DNA of 64,000 nucleotides from AP-15 sp035538335 (lineage in GTDB: Bacteria > Pseudomonadota > Alphaproteobacteria > ATCC43930 > CGMCC-115725): positions 72,953 to 136,952 of the forward strand of contig DATLKN010000003.1 of NCBI GenBank assembly GCA_035538335.1, given 5' to 3'. Positions 32,738 through 40,527 of this stretch are shown piece by piece. Every line of letters begins with the position of its first letter. Within the stretch, counting starts at the first letter, position 1. Position numbers and translations under genes: made by a program. Below the pieces are notes generated by a model that ran no database searches, was not told the DNA's origin, and saw only the letters and a list, made by a program, of their open reading frames with translations.

Positions 32738-32843
32738 CGTGCCTCACCCCCACCCTAACCCTCCCCCGCTTGCGGGGGAGGGGAATGAGGGGGGACACCC
32801 TTTCCCTCCCCCGCAAGCGGGGGAGGGAAAGGGAGGGGGGAAT
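32738..32843 (+). repeat. Palindromic repeat, family B (double)
   Basis: Two hairpins with cores CCCTCCCCCGCTTGCGGGGG and CCCTCCCCCGCAAGCGGGGG are inserted between the moxR-like and VWA genes. The sequence on both sides resembles the VWA gene start (CGGCGAAGAAGGTGAAGAAC at 32711 and GCGGCGAAGAACGAGAAGAA at 32845). Confidence 0.8.
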
Positions 32844-32886
32844 GCGGCGAAGAACGAGAAGAACATCGGGGGACTCAGACATGGCC

Positions 32887-32961
32887 CGAGATTGCTTCGT
32901 CGCTATGCTCCTCGCAATGACAGTCCCCGGCGGTCATTGCGAGCGCAGCGAAGCAATCTCG
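32887..32961 (+). repeat. Palindromic repeat, family D
   Basis: CGAGATTGCTTCGTCG at the left pairs with GCGAAGCAATCTCG at the right; the inner arms are CTCGCAATGACA and GGTCATTGCGAG. It lies next to a family B copy in the moxR-VWA gap. Confidence 0.8.
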
Positions 32962-32973
32962 TTCGGCCATGCC

Positions 32974-33822
32974 TCATCCCCGCTCGCGGCGGTGCAGGAA
33001 GGCCAATCGCTCGAAGAGGTGCACGTCCTGCTCGTTTTTGAGCAGCGCGCCGTGCAAGGGCGGGATCAGCTTTGCGGGGTCGCGCTGGCGCAGCACTTCG
33101 GGCGGGATGTCCTCGACCAGCAACAGCTTGATCCAGTCGAGCAGTTCCGAGGTCGAGGGCTTCTTCTTCAAGCCCGGCACCTCGCGCAATTCGAAGAAGA
33201 TCGTCAGCGCCTCGTGCAAGAGGTCGCGCTGCAATCCCGGGAAATGCACATCGACGATGCGCTGCATCGTCTCGCGGTCGGGAAAGCGGATGTAATGGAA
33301 AAAGCAGCGGCGCAGGAAGGCGTCCGGCAATTCCTTTTCGTTGTTCGAGGTGATGACGACGATCGGACGCTGTTTGGCGCGGATCGTCTCCCTTGTCTCG
33401 TAGACGAAGAACTCCATGCGGTCGAGTTCCAGGAGGAGATCGTTCGGAAACTCGATGTCCGCCTTGTCGATCTCGTCGATCAAGAGAACGGGCGCGGTGT
33501 CGGCCGTGAAGGCGTCCCACAGCTTGCCCGGCTTGATGTAATTGGCGATGTCGTGCACCCGCTCGTCGCCGAGCTGGCCGTCGCGCAGGCGCGAGACGGC
33601 ATCGTATTCGTAAAGGCCCTGCTGCGCCTTGGTCGTCGATTTGATGTGCCAGGTGATCAGATCGCGGCCGATGCCCTGGGCGATCTCGTGCGCGAGGATC
33701 GTCTTGCCGGTGCCGGGCTCGCCCTTGACGAGAAGCGGCCGCTCGAGCGCGATCGCGGCGTTGACGGCGACTTTCAGATCCTCAGTCGCCACATAGGATG
33801 CGGTACCCTCGAAACGCTGCAT
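32974..33822 (-). CDS. MoxR-family AAA+ ATPase (CoxD-like)
   Basis: MoxR ATPases act as chaperones that activate or assemble partner enzymes together with VWA proteins. The 282-aa protein has Walker A KGEPGTGKTILAHEIA (about residue 34), KSTTKAQQGLYEYD, Walker B PVLLIDEIDKADIEFPND, sensor 1 IVVITSNNEKELPDAFLRRC and an arginine finger in that segment. Length is typical of the CoxD subgroup. It precedes the VWA gene. A molybdenum hydroxylase, a classical CoxD/CoxE client, is encoded at 50.7-53.4 kb, but not adjacent. Confidence 0.92.
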   Translation of the reverse strand: MQRFEGTASYVATEDLKVAVNAAIALERPLLVKGEPGTGKTILAHEIAQGIGRDLITWHIKSTTKAQQGLYEYDAVSRLRDGQLGDERVHDIANYIKPGKLWDAFTADTAPVLLIDEIDKADIEFPNDLLLELDRMEFFVYETRETIRAKQRPIVVITSNNEKELPDAFLRRCFFHYIRFPDRETMQRIVDVHFPGLQRDLLHEALTIFFELREVPGLKKKPSTSELLDWIKLLLVEDIPPEVLRQRDPAKLIPPLHGALLKNEQDVHLFERLAFLHRRERG

Positions 33823-33909
33823 AAGGCTCGCGTCCTGCTATTGTCGCGCGCATCACATAACGCGCGCGGCGGCAGGACGCCAGCTTGCGCTGCCGCTGTC
33901 GGACGCAGA

Positions 33910-34146
33910 TCAGGCGTGCTCGCGCGGGCGGTCGGCGACCGTCGCCGAGGCGGTGGTGGCGGCGCCGCCGGGCGGCGACACCTGCGCGGGCGGCTGCTCG
34001 GCCTCGGTTTCGTCTTTCATCCCCGCCTTGAACGCCTTGATGCCCTTGGCAAAATCGCCCATGACGCGCGGCAGCTTGCCGGCGCCGAACAACACCACGA
34101 CGATGACCAAGATCAACAGCAGATGCGGCAGGCTGAAAAAATCCAT
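33910..34146 (-). CDS. tatA: Twin-arginine translocase subunit TatA
   Basis: TatA forms the pore of the Tat pathway. The 78-aa protein has the membrane helix LLLILVIVVVLFGAGKLP with the hinge FGAGKLPRV, then an amphipathic helix (MGDFAKGIKAFKAGMKDE) and a Pro/Ala-rich tail. tatB and tatC are not adjacent. At least one protein in this window (metallophosphoesterase at 44032) has a clear Tat signal. Confidence 0.93.
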   Translation of the reverse strand: MDFFSLPHLLLILVIVVVLFGAGKLPRVMGDFAKGIKAFKAGMKDETEAEQPPAQVSPPGGAATTASATVADRPREHA

Positions 34147-34261
34147 AACGGCGACCCCGGAAGCTGCGAGCCTCGATTATAACCCGTCGTTCGATCGGAA
34201 GCGAGCCCGCTACCAATTCGGGGGCCGACAGGTCAAAATCAAGCCGCAGGAGAGCCATCGC

Positions 34262-35380
34262 ATGCCGTCCGACGCCGTTTTTCCGCCGCCACATCCCGCG
34301 GCTTGGCCACTGGGCCGGCCCGAAAAAGAGGGCTTCGATCCGAGCGCGATCGCCGCCGCCGCGGCGTACGCCGCCGAGCACGAAACGCCGTGGGGCCGCG
34401 ACCTCGCCGCCGTCGTCACCAAGAATTTCGAGGAGGAGGCGCCGTGGAACGAGGCGCTGGGGCCGGTGCGGCCGCGCGGCGGGCCGCAAGGGCTGATCCT
34501 GCGCCACGGCCGCATCCTCGCCGAATGGGGCGACACGAGCCGGCCCGACATGACCTTCAGCGTCGCCAAGAGCTATATCTCGATCCTCGCCGGCCTCGCC
34601 TGGGATCGCGGCCTTTTGCCCGACCCGCACGATTTCGTGCGCCGCAGCGTCGACGACGGCGGCTTCGAGCCGCCGCACAACCATCGGATCACCTGGCACC
34701 ACCTGCTGCAGCAGACTTCGGAATGGGAGGGCGTGCTGTGGGGCAAGCCCGATCTGATCGACCGCAACCGCGCCGTCGGCGGCATGCCGGCCGCGGCGAA
34801 GAAGGGCACGCACCGCGACCTCGCGCCGCCGGGCGAGTTCTGGGAATACAACGACGTGCGCATCAACCGCCTGGCGCTGGCGCTGACGCGGCTGTGGCGC
34901 CGGCCGCTGGGGCAAGTCTTCCGCGAGCTGGTGATGCACAGGGTCGGCGCCTCGCCCGATTGGGAATGGCACGGCTACGACAATTCCTGGATCGAGATCG
35001 ACGGCCGCCGGGTGCAATCGGTCTCGGGCGGCGGGCATTGGGGCGGCGGCGTCTTCATCGGCGCCCGCGACCAGGCGCGAATCGGGCTGTTGATCGCGAA
35101 CCGCGGCAGCTGGAACGGCGCGCAGATCCTCTCCGAGGCGTGGATCGAGCGAATGCTCGAACCCACCCGGCTCAATCCGCGCTACGGCTATTTGTGGTGG
35201 CTCAATACCGGCCGCGGGCTGTTGCCGAGCGCTCCGGAAACGAGCTTCTTTGCGCGCGGCGCCGGCGGAAACCTTACCTGGATCGACCCCGAGCACAATC
35301 TCGTCGCGGTATTGCGCTGGACCGATCCAGCGCAAATGGACCGCTTCATAGAGACCGTCATGGGCGGGCTCAATCGCTGA
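34262..35380 (+). CDS. Beta-lactamase-fold serine hydrolase
   Basis: The 372-aa protein belongs to the class C beta-lactamase/esterase family. The catalytic SxxK is Ser100-Val-Ala-Lys103 in MTFSVAKSYIS, the tyrosine motif is Tyr196 in FWEYNDVRIN, and SGGGHWGGGVFIGARDQAR matches the third motif region. There is no signal peptide, so it is probably a cytoplasmic esterase or peptidase rather than a beta-lactamase. ATG 34262 is the first Met after the divergent tatA gene. Confidence 0.85.
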   Translation: MPSDAVFPPPHPAAWPLGRPEKEGFDPSAIAAAAAYAAEHETPWGRDLAAVVTKNFEEEAPWNEALGPVRPRGGPQGLILRHGRILAEWGDTSRPDMTFSVAKSYISILAGLAWDRGLLPDPHDFVRRSVDDGGFEPPHNHRITWHHLLQQTSEWEGVLWGKPDLIDRNRAVGGMPAAAKKGTHRDLAPPGEFWEYNDVRINRLALALTRLWRRPLGQVFRELVMHRVGASPDWEWHGYDNSWIEIDGRRVQSVSGGGHWGGGVFIGARDQARIGLLIANRGSWNGAQILSEAWIERMLEPTRLNPRYGYLWWLNTGRGLLPSAPETSFFARGAGGNLTWIDPEHNLVAVLRWTDPAQMDRFIETVMGGLNR

Positions 35381-35392
35381 GGATCGCAGGCC

Positions 35393-35407
35393 CCGCTACC
35401 TTAGCGG
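35393..35407 (+). terminator. Short hairpin after the serine hydrolase gene
   Basis: CCGCTA-CCT-TAGCGG gives a 6-bp stem with a 3-nt loop 13 bp after the stop codon. No T run. It is weak evidence for a terminator before the min operon. Confidence 0.3.
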
Positions 35408-35476
35408 TTGCGGATCGGGCGATTTGGCGTTAACCCCTATTTCTTTCAAATCGTCACAGCTGGCGCCGGGGCTCTC

Positions 35477-36202
35477 ATGGCGGGCAATCTCGTGCAGGGC
35501 GCGGTCTTCACCGTCATGGTGATCCGCGCGGCCAGCCTGCGCGACCCGGCTTTCGCCGCGGCGCTCGACGAGCAGGTGCGACGCAGCCCGCGGTTTTTTC
35601 TGAACGCCCCCGTCGTGCTCGATCTGAAGGATTCGGGCGAGTTCGCCGGCGAAGCCGAATTCGACGCGGCGCGGGAGATTCTGCGCCGGCACACATTATC
35701 GCTCGTCGGCGTGCAGAACGCGCTGCCGGCGCAGCTCGAGGCGGCCGCCGCCGCCGGGCTGGCAAGCTTTGCCCCGAATTCGACGCAGCCGCGCCGGCCG
35801 CCGCCCTCCCAATCGGCGCCCGCGGAGCTACCGCCGGAGCCGCCGACCGCGCCGGCCGCCACCCCGGCCGCCTCGGGCAAGACGCGGCTCGTCACCCAGC
35901 CGGTGCGGTCGGGAACCCAGATCTACGCACGCGGCGGCGATCTTGTCGTACTCGCGCCCGTCAGCCCCGGCGCCGAGATCGTCGCCGACGGCAACATCCA
36001 TGTGTACGGCGCGCTGCGCGGCCGGGCGCTCGCCGGCGCCAGCGGCGATTCGCAGGCGCGCATCTTTTGCACCCGGCTGGAAGCGGAGCTGGTCAGCATC
36101 GCCGGGCGCTATCTCGTCAGCGAACAGCTGCCGGCAGACCAGCAGCAGCAGGCCGTGCAGATCGCGCTCGTCGATGATCGGTTGACCATAACGCGGAATT
36201 GA
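35477..36202 (+). CDS. minC: Septum site-determining protein MinC
   Basis: MinC inhibits FtsZ assembly away from midcell. From ATG 35477 the 241-aa product begins NLVQGAVFTVMVIRAASL, the MinC_N start, with SPRFFLNAPVVLDL. A Pro-rich linker (residues ~105-140) leads to the beta-helical MinC_C with TQIYARGGDLVVLAPVSPGA and VYGALRGRALAGASGDSQAR. A TTG at 35408 would add 23 unrelated residues and is less likely. minD begins 63 bp downstream. Confidence 0.92.
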   Translation: MAGNLVQGAVFTVMVIRAASLRDPAFAAALDEQVRRSPRFFLNAPVVLDLKDSGEFAGEAEFDAAREILRRHTLSLVGVQNALPAQLEAAAAAGLASFAPNSTQPRRPPPSQSAPAELPPEPPTAPAATPAASGKTRLVTQPVRSGTQIYARGGDLVVLAPVSPGAEIVADGNIHVYGALRGRALAGASGDSQARIFCTRLEAELVSIAGRYLVSEQLPADQQQQAVQIALVDDRLTITRN

Positions 36203-36265
36203 CGCTCATCATATAGGGCGCGGCCGGCGTGGAAGCGCGCCGGCCGGGGAAAGGGGGACGGCATT

Positions 36266-37078
36266 TTGGCAAAGGTTATCGTCGTCACGTCCGGCAAGGG
36301 GGGCGTCGGCAAGACCACGACGGCGGCGGCGTTTTCCGCCGGGCTCGCACTGCGCGGCCACCGCACCGTCGTCATCGATTTCGATGTGGGCCTGCGCAAC
36401 CTCGACCTGATCATGGGCTGCGAGCGGCGCGTCGTCTTCGACTTCATCAACGTCATCAACGGCGACGCCAAGCTCAACCAGGCGCTGATCAAGGACAAGC
36501 GCAACGACAACCTCTACATTTTCCCGACCTCGCAGACCCGCGACAAGGACGCGCTCAAGCGCGACGGCGTCGAGCGCGTGCTGGAAGAGCTGAAGGACAG
36601 CTTCGACTACATCGTCTGCGACAGCCCGGCCGGCATCGAGCACGGCGCGATCACCGCGCTTTATTTCGCCGACAGCGCCATCATCGTGACCAACCCGGAA
36701 GTCTCCTCGGTGCGCGACAGCGACCGCATCATCGGCATCCTCGCCTCAAAGTCGCGGCGCGCCGAGCGCAACCTGGAGCCGGTCGGGGTCAATCTGCTCT
36801 TGACGCGCTACGCGCCCGACCGGGTAACCAAGGGCGAGATGCTGACCCTGGAAGACGTGAAGGAGATCCTGTCGATCCCGCTCCTCGGCGTCATCCCGGA
36901 ATCGGAATCGGTGCTGCGCGCGTCCAACACCGGCACGCCCGTCGTCTTCGACGAAGAAAGCCCGGCCGGGCGCGCCTATCTCGACGCGGTCGCGCGCTTT
37001 CTCGGCGAGCAGCGCGAATTGCGCTTCCTGAAGCCCGAGCGGCGCAGCCTCTTCCGGGCGCTCTTCGGCAGGGCGTGA
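36266..37078 (+). CDS. minD: Septum site-determining ATPase MinD
   Basis: MinD is the membrane-associated ATPase that recruits MinC and oscillates with MinE. The deviant Walker A is SGKGGVGKTTT (residues 9-19), followed by DFDVGLRNLDLIMG, the switch II region VCDSPAGIEHGA and the C-terminal amphipathic membrane-targeting helix SLFRALFGRA. The start is TTG 36266, fixed by homology (AKVIVVTSGKGG) and AAAGGGGGA 8 bp upstream. The stop shares one base with the minE start (TGATG). Confidence 0.95.
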   Translation: MAKVIVVTSGKGGVGKTTTAAAFSAGLALRGHRTVVIDFDVGLRNLDLIMGCERRVVFDFINVINGDAKLNQALIKDKRNDNLYIFPTSQTRDKDALKRDGVERVLEELKDSFDYIVCDSPAGIEHGAITALYFADSAIIVTNPEVSSVRDSDRIIGILASKSRRAERNLEPVGVNLLLTRYAPDRVTKGEMLTLEDVKEILSIPLLGVIPESESVLRASNTGTPVVFDEESPAGRAYLDAVARFLGEQRELRFLKPERRSLFRALFGRA

Positions 37079-37392
37079 TGGGCCTGTTCAATCTCCTCTT
37101 CCGCGAGCGCCGCAGCAGCGCGGTCGTCGCCAAGGAACGCCTGCAGATCATCCTGTCGCACGAGCGCGCGAGCCGCGACGCGCCCGAATTTCTGCCGGCC
37201 CTGCAGCGCGATCTGCTCGATGTCGTCGGGCGCTATGTCGAGATCCGCGACGACATGATCCGCGTCAATATCGGCAAGACGGGCGACACGCAGCTGCTCG
37301 AGATCAACGTCGAGATCGACGGCGCGCGCAGCAAATTGCCGCGGCCCTCCCCCGGCCGCCCCGCCGCCGCGACGAGCTTCGAGCCGGGGTGA
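37078..37392 (+). CDS. minE: Cell division topological specificity factor MinE
   Basis: MinE stimulates MinD ATPase and keeps MinCD away from midcell. The 104-aa protein has the membrane-binding and MinD-binding N-terminus (GLFNLLFRERRSSAVVAKER) and the topological domain QRDLLDVVGRYVEIRDDMIRVNI. The last 20 residues are Pro/Ala-rich and variable. It overlaps minD by one base, completing minCDE. Confidence 0.94.
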   Translation: MGLFNLLFRERRSSAVVAKERLQIILSHERASRDAPEFLPALQRDLLDVVGRYVEIRDDMIRVNIGKTGDTQLLEINVEIDGARSKLPRPSPGRPAAATSFEPG

Positions 37393-37424
37393 ACAGCGGC
37401 CGACCCCACTGACGCTCCCTGTCG

Positions 37425-37502
37425 TCGCTCCCGCGCAAGCGGGGGTTCAGGACCCGCCCCGCCGCTTGCCCCTGGGTTCCCTGCCTTCGCGGGAACGACG
37501 AT
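37425..37502 (+). repeat. Palindromic repeat, family A, after minE
   Basis: The left arm GTCGTCGCTCCCGCG and right arm CGCGGGAACGACGA enclose a second inverted pair around GGGTTCAGGACCCGCC. It separates the convergent minE and DUF6460 genes and could act as a bidirectional terminator. Confidence 0.65.
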
Positions 37503-37506
37503 TAGC

Positions 37507-37743
37507 CTACCTCCGCCGAAAGCGCTTCAACGCGAAGCCGAGCGCCACTACCGGCACCACGATCACGGCGCCGAGCAGCGTGTAGGGGAGCGCCCAATCG
37601 ACCGCGTTCTCGCCAAGCCGCATGACCGCCAGCACCGTCATCCAGGTATTGTCGAGCATGCCGCGCGCCGAGACACCGAGCGAATCGAGAAAGAGCCCGA
37701 CGAGAAGGCAGAGGAGGAGGAGGCCAACGAGCCGCTTGATCAT
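37507..37743 (-). CDS. DUF6460 inner-membrane protein
   Basis: The 78-aa protein starts at ATG 37743, which overlaps the queG stop (ATGA). It has two membrane helices: LVGLLLLCLLVGLFLDSLG and LLGAVIVVPVVALGFAL. The block LGVSARGMLDNTWMTVLAVM leading into GENAVDWALPYTLLGAV fits the alphaproteobacterial DUF6460 family as I remember it. No function is known. It closes the queuosine operon by position only; no link to tRNA modification is implied. Confidence 0.72.
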   Translation of the reverse strand: MIKRLVGLLLLCLLVGLFLDSLGVSARGMLDNTWMTVLAVMRLGENAVDWALPYTLLGAVIVVPVVALGFALKRFRRR

Positions 37744-38975
37744 GGCAGGGGCCGCTCCCATTCCTCAAGAACGCGCGGGTCCGGCTCGGCAGCCATGCGG
37801 CGGCGGCGTTCGCGCTCGCTCTCGGCGGCGCCGGCGAGGCGGCGAAACGCCCACACCGCGCTCGCCCGGACGAGCCAGGAGGCGTCGGCGAGGGCGGCGC
37901 GGGCGGCCTCGAGCGATGACCCGTCGCCGGGCGGGGCGTTGCCGATCGCGGTCAGCACGTTGCGCAGGAAGCGGTCGCGGCCGACGCGCTTGATGGGCGA
38001 ACCCGAAAAGCGCGCCCGGAAGGCAGCGTCGTCGAGGCGCGAAAGCTCCACGAGCGCCGGCGCGTCGAGCCCCTCGCGGGAGCGGAAATCGGGCTCGCGC
38101 GAGACCCGCGCGAACTTGTTCCACGGGCAGATTGCGAGGCAATCGTCGCAGCCGAAGATGCGGTTGCCGATGGCGCCGCGCAGCGCGGCGGGGATCATGC
38201 TCTTGTGCTCGATCGTCAGATACGAGATGCAGCGCCGCGCATCGAGCCGGTAAGGCGCCGGGAAAGCGGCGGTCGGGCAGATGTCGAGGCAGCGCCGGCA
38301 GGAGCCGCAATGGTCCTCCTCGGCCATGTCGGGCGAGAGCTCGAGGGCGAGGTAGATTTCGCCGAGGAAGAGCCAAGAGCCGAAATCGCGCGACACGAGG
38401 TTCGTATGCTTGCCCTGCCAGCCGAGCCCGGCTTTCTGCGCGAGCGGCTTTTCCATGACAGGGGCGGTATCGACGAAGAGCTTCAGCGCACCGGGCCAAT
38501 GCGCATCGATCCAGCGCGCCAATTCCTTCAAGCGCCGCTTCAGGGTGTCGTGATAATCGCGGCCGCGCGCATAGACCGAGACGACCCCGGTCTCGGGATC
38601 GCCGGGCTCGGCGAGCGGGTCCGAGCCGGGCGCGTAGTTGACGCCGAGGACCACGACGCTGCGCGCGTCGGGCCACAAGGCGCGCGGGTCGCCGCGGCGC
38701 TCGGCCTTGGCGGCGAGCCAACCCATATCGCCGTGGTAGCCGCGGGCGAGGAATTCCCCCAGATCGGCGCGCGCCTGCGAGCCGAGCGAGGCTTCGGCGA
38801 AGCCGACCGCGTCGAAGCCGAGCGCCAGCGCCCGTTCGCGGATCGCCTCGCGAACGTCGGAGCCCGGCGCTCCCGGCTGCCCCCTCCCTAACCCTCCCCC
38901 GCCTGCGGGGGAGGGAAGAGCGGGGGTTTGGCGGGCGAGACGCCCGGGGTCCGAGTGCGTACTCGTCTCCTTCAC
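37740..38975 (-). CDS. queG: Epoxyqueuosine reductase QueG, with repeat-derived N-terminus
   Basis: QueG makes the last step of queuosine formation, a cobalamin- and 4Fe-4S-dependent reduction. The 411-aa protein shows FVDTAPVMEKPLAQKAGLGW, two ferredoxin-type clusters (CGSCRRCLDICPTAAF and CDDCLAICPWN) and a C-terminal HEAT-like part. GTG 38975 is chosen because it overlaps the queF stop as GTGA, the pattern used by every gene in this operon. No other start codon exists before the conserved DVREAIRERALALGFDAVGF. The first ~33 residues are therefore encoded partly by a family B palindrome. Confidence 0.9.
   Translation of the reverse strand: MKETSTHSDPGRLARQTPALPSPAGGGGLGRGQPGAPGSDVREAIRERALALGFDAVGFAEASLGSQARADLGEFLARGYHGDMGWLAAKAERRGDPRALWPDARSVVVLGVNYAPGSDPLAEPGDPETGVVSVYARGRDYHDTLKRRLKELARWIDAHWPGALKLFVDTAPVMEKPLAQKAGLGWQGKHTNLVSRDFGSWLFLGEIYLALELSPDMAEEDHCGSCRRCLDICPTAAFPAPYRLDARRCISYLTIEHKSMIPAALRGAIGNRIFGCDDCLAICPWNKFARVSREPDFRSREGLDAPALVELSRLDDAAFRARFSGSPIKRVGRDRFLRNVLTAIGNAPPGDGSSLEAARAALADASWLVRASAVWAFRRLAGAAESERERRRRMAAEPDPRVLEEWERPLP
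38892..38915 (+). repeat. Family B palindrome inside the queG 5' coding region
   Basis: The 24-bp core has arms CCCTCCCCCGC and GCGGGGGAGGG with a 2-nt centre. It is in the same reading frame as queG and lies between the GTG start and the first conserved residues. It encodes a Ser/Pro/Gly-rich peptide (PSPAGGGGLGRG). Confidence 0.8.
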
Positions 38976-39424
38976 CCGCGGCCGCGATAGGGCGCGACCC
39001 CCTGATCGGGCAGCCACAGCCCCGGCGGCGGCTCGCCAGTCTGATAGAAGACGTCGATCGGGATGCCGCCGCGCGGATACCAGTAGCCGCCGATCCTGAG
39101 CCATCTGGGCGCCAGTGCCTCGACAAGGCGGCGGGCGATCGCAAGCGTGCAGTCCTCGTGGAAGGCAGCGTGATTGCGGAACGAGCCGAGGAAGAGCTTC
39201 AGCGATTTCGATTCGAGGATCATCTTCTCGGGCACGTAGTCGATGACGAGATGCGCGAAATCCGGCTGCCCCGTGATCGGGCAAAGGGCGGTGAACTCCG
39301 GGCAGGCGAAGCGCACGAGATAGATGAGGCCCGGATGCGGGTTCGGCACGGTCTCGAGCCTTGCCGCCTGCGGCGAGGCGGGCAGTTCGGCATTGCGGCC
39401 GAGGAGCGTCAGCTCTTCCTTCAT
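38972..39424 (-). CDS. queF: NADPH-dependent 7-cyano-7-deazaguanine reductase QueF
   Basis: QueF reduces preQ0 to preQ1. The 150-aa protein is the short, type I (unimodular) form. Cys48 in FTALCPITGQPDF forms the thioimide and Asp55 is 7 residues later, the exact spacing known for B. subtilis QueF. The NADPH motif ESKSLKLFLGSFRNH follows. ATG 39424 overlaps the tgt stop; its own stop overlaps queG GTG. Confidence 0.95.
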   Translation of the reverse strand: MKEELTLLGRNAELPASPQAARLETVPNPHPGLIYLVRFACPEFTALCPITGQPDFAHLVIDYVPEKMILESKSLKLFLGSFRNHAAFHEDCTLAIARRLVEALAPRWLRIGGYWYPRGGIPIDVFYQTGEPPPGLWLPDQGVAPYRGRG

Positions 39425-40527
39425 TCCCCGCTTTCCCGGTGCGCCGCGGCGAAATCTGCGAGCGAGCCGCTTTCGATCGCACGCCGCATATCGCTCATCA
39501 GATCGGCATAATAACGCAGGTTGTGGGCGGTCAGCAGCATGGCGCCGAGGATCTCGTTCGCGCGCGTCAGATGGTGCAGATAGGCGCGGCTGTAGCCGGC
39601 GCAAGCGGGGCAGGCGCATTCGGGGTCGAGGGGCCCGGTGTCGGCGGCATGCCGCGCGTTGCGCAAATTGAGCGCGCCCCGGCGCGTGAAAGCCTGGCCG
39701 GTGCGCCCGGAGCGGGTCGGCAAGACGCAATCGAAGAGGTCGATGCCGCGCATGACCGCGCCGACCAGATCGCCGGGCTTGCCGACCCCCATCAGATAGC
39801 GCGGCTTTGCCGCCGGAAGCGCCGGCACCGTCGCGTCGAGGATTTCGAACATCTGCCGCTGTCCCTCACCGATCGCCAGCCCGCCGACGGCATAGCCGTC
39901 GAAGCCGATCGCGAGAAGCCGCGCGGCCGAGCGGGCGCGCAATTCGGGATCGAGGCCGCCCTGCACGATGCCGAAGATCGCGTGGCCGGCGCGCTCGACA
40001 TAGGCGCGGCGCGAGCGCTCGGCCCAGCGCATCGAGAGTTCCATCGAAGTCTCGACCTGGCCGGGCTCGGCCGGGTACGGCGTGCATTCGTCGAGCGCCA
40101 TCGTGATGTCGGCGCCGAGCAGGCGCTGGATCTCGACCGAGCGCTCGGGCGTCAACCGGTGCGGGCTGCCGTCGAGATGCGAGCGGAAAATGACGCCCTC
40201 CTCCTCGATCTTGCGCAATTTAGCGAGCGAGAAGACCTGAAAACCGCCCGAATCCGTGAGGATCGCGTAGGGCCAGTTCATGAAGCGGTGCAGACCGCCG
40301 AGGGCGGCCACCTGTTCGGCGCCGGGGCGCAGCATCAGGTGGTAGGTGTTGGCGAGGATCATGCGGGCGCCGGTCGCCGCCACCCCTTCCGCGGTCATCG
40401 CCTTGACCGTGCCGGCGGTGCCGCACGGCATGAAGGCCGGCGTTTCGACGACCCCGTGCGCCGTCGAGAGCCGGCCCCGCCGCGCCTCTCCGTCGCGCGC
40501 CAACAACTCGAAGCGAAAGGCGCTCAC
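39421..40527 (-). CDS. tgt: Queuine/preQ1 tRNA-guanine transglycosylase
   Basis: Tgt swaps guanine 34 of GUN-anticodon tRNAs for preQ1. The 368-aa protein has the active-site segment ILTDSGGFQVFSLAKLRKI, ALDECTPYPA, FGIVQGGLDPELR, MGVGKPGDLVGAV and the zinc site CACPACAGYSRAYLHHL. GTG 40527 overlaps the queA stop as GTGA. The stop overlaps the queF ATG. Confidence 0.95.
   Translation of the reverse strand: MSAFRFELLARDGEARRGRLSTAHGVVETPAFMPCGTAGTVKAMTAEGVAATGARMILANTYHLMLRPGAEQVAALGGLHRFMNWPYAILTDSGGFQVFSLAKLRKIEEEGVIFRSHLDGSPHRLTPERSVEIQRLLGADITMALDECTPYPAEPGQVETSMELSMRWAERSRRAYVERAGHAIFGIVQGGLDPELRARSAARLLAIGFDGYAVGGLAIGEGQRQMFEILDATVPALPAAKPRYLMGVGKPGDLVGAVMRGIDLFDCVLPTRSGRTGQAFTRRGALNLRNARHAADTGPLDPECACPACAGYSRAYLHHLTRANEILGAMLLTAHNLRYYADLMSDMRRAIESGSLADFAAAHRESGE

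Noticed and set aside
32733..32882. N-terminal extension of the VWA protein by 50 residues
   Set aside because: The open frame is made of family B repeat; the conserved sequence starts at ATG 32732.
38972..39730. Longer QueF with about 100 extra N-terminal residues
   Set aside because: The extra part is Arg/Pro-rich and overlaps tgt in another frame; ATG 39424 overlaps the tgt stop and gives a normal type I QueF.
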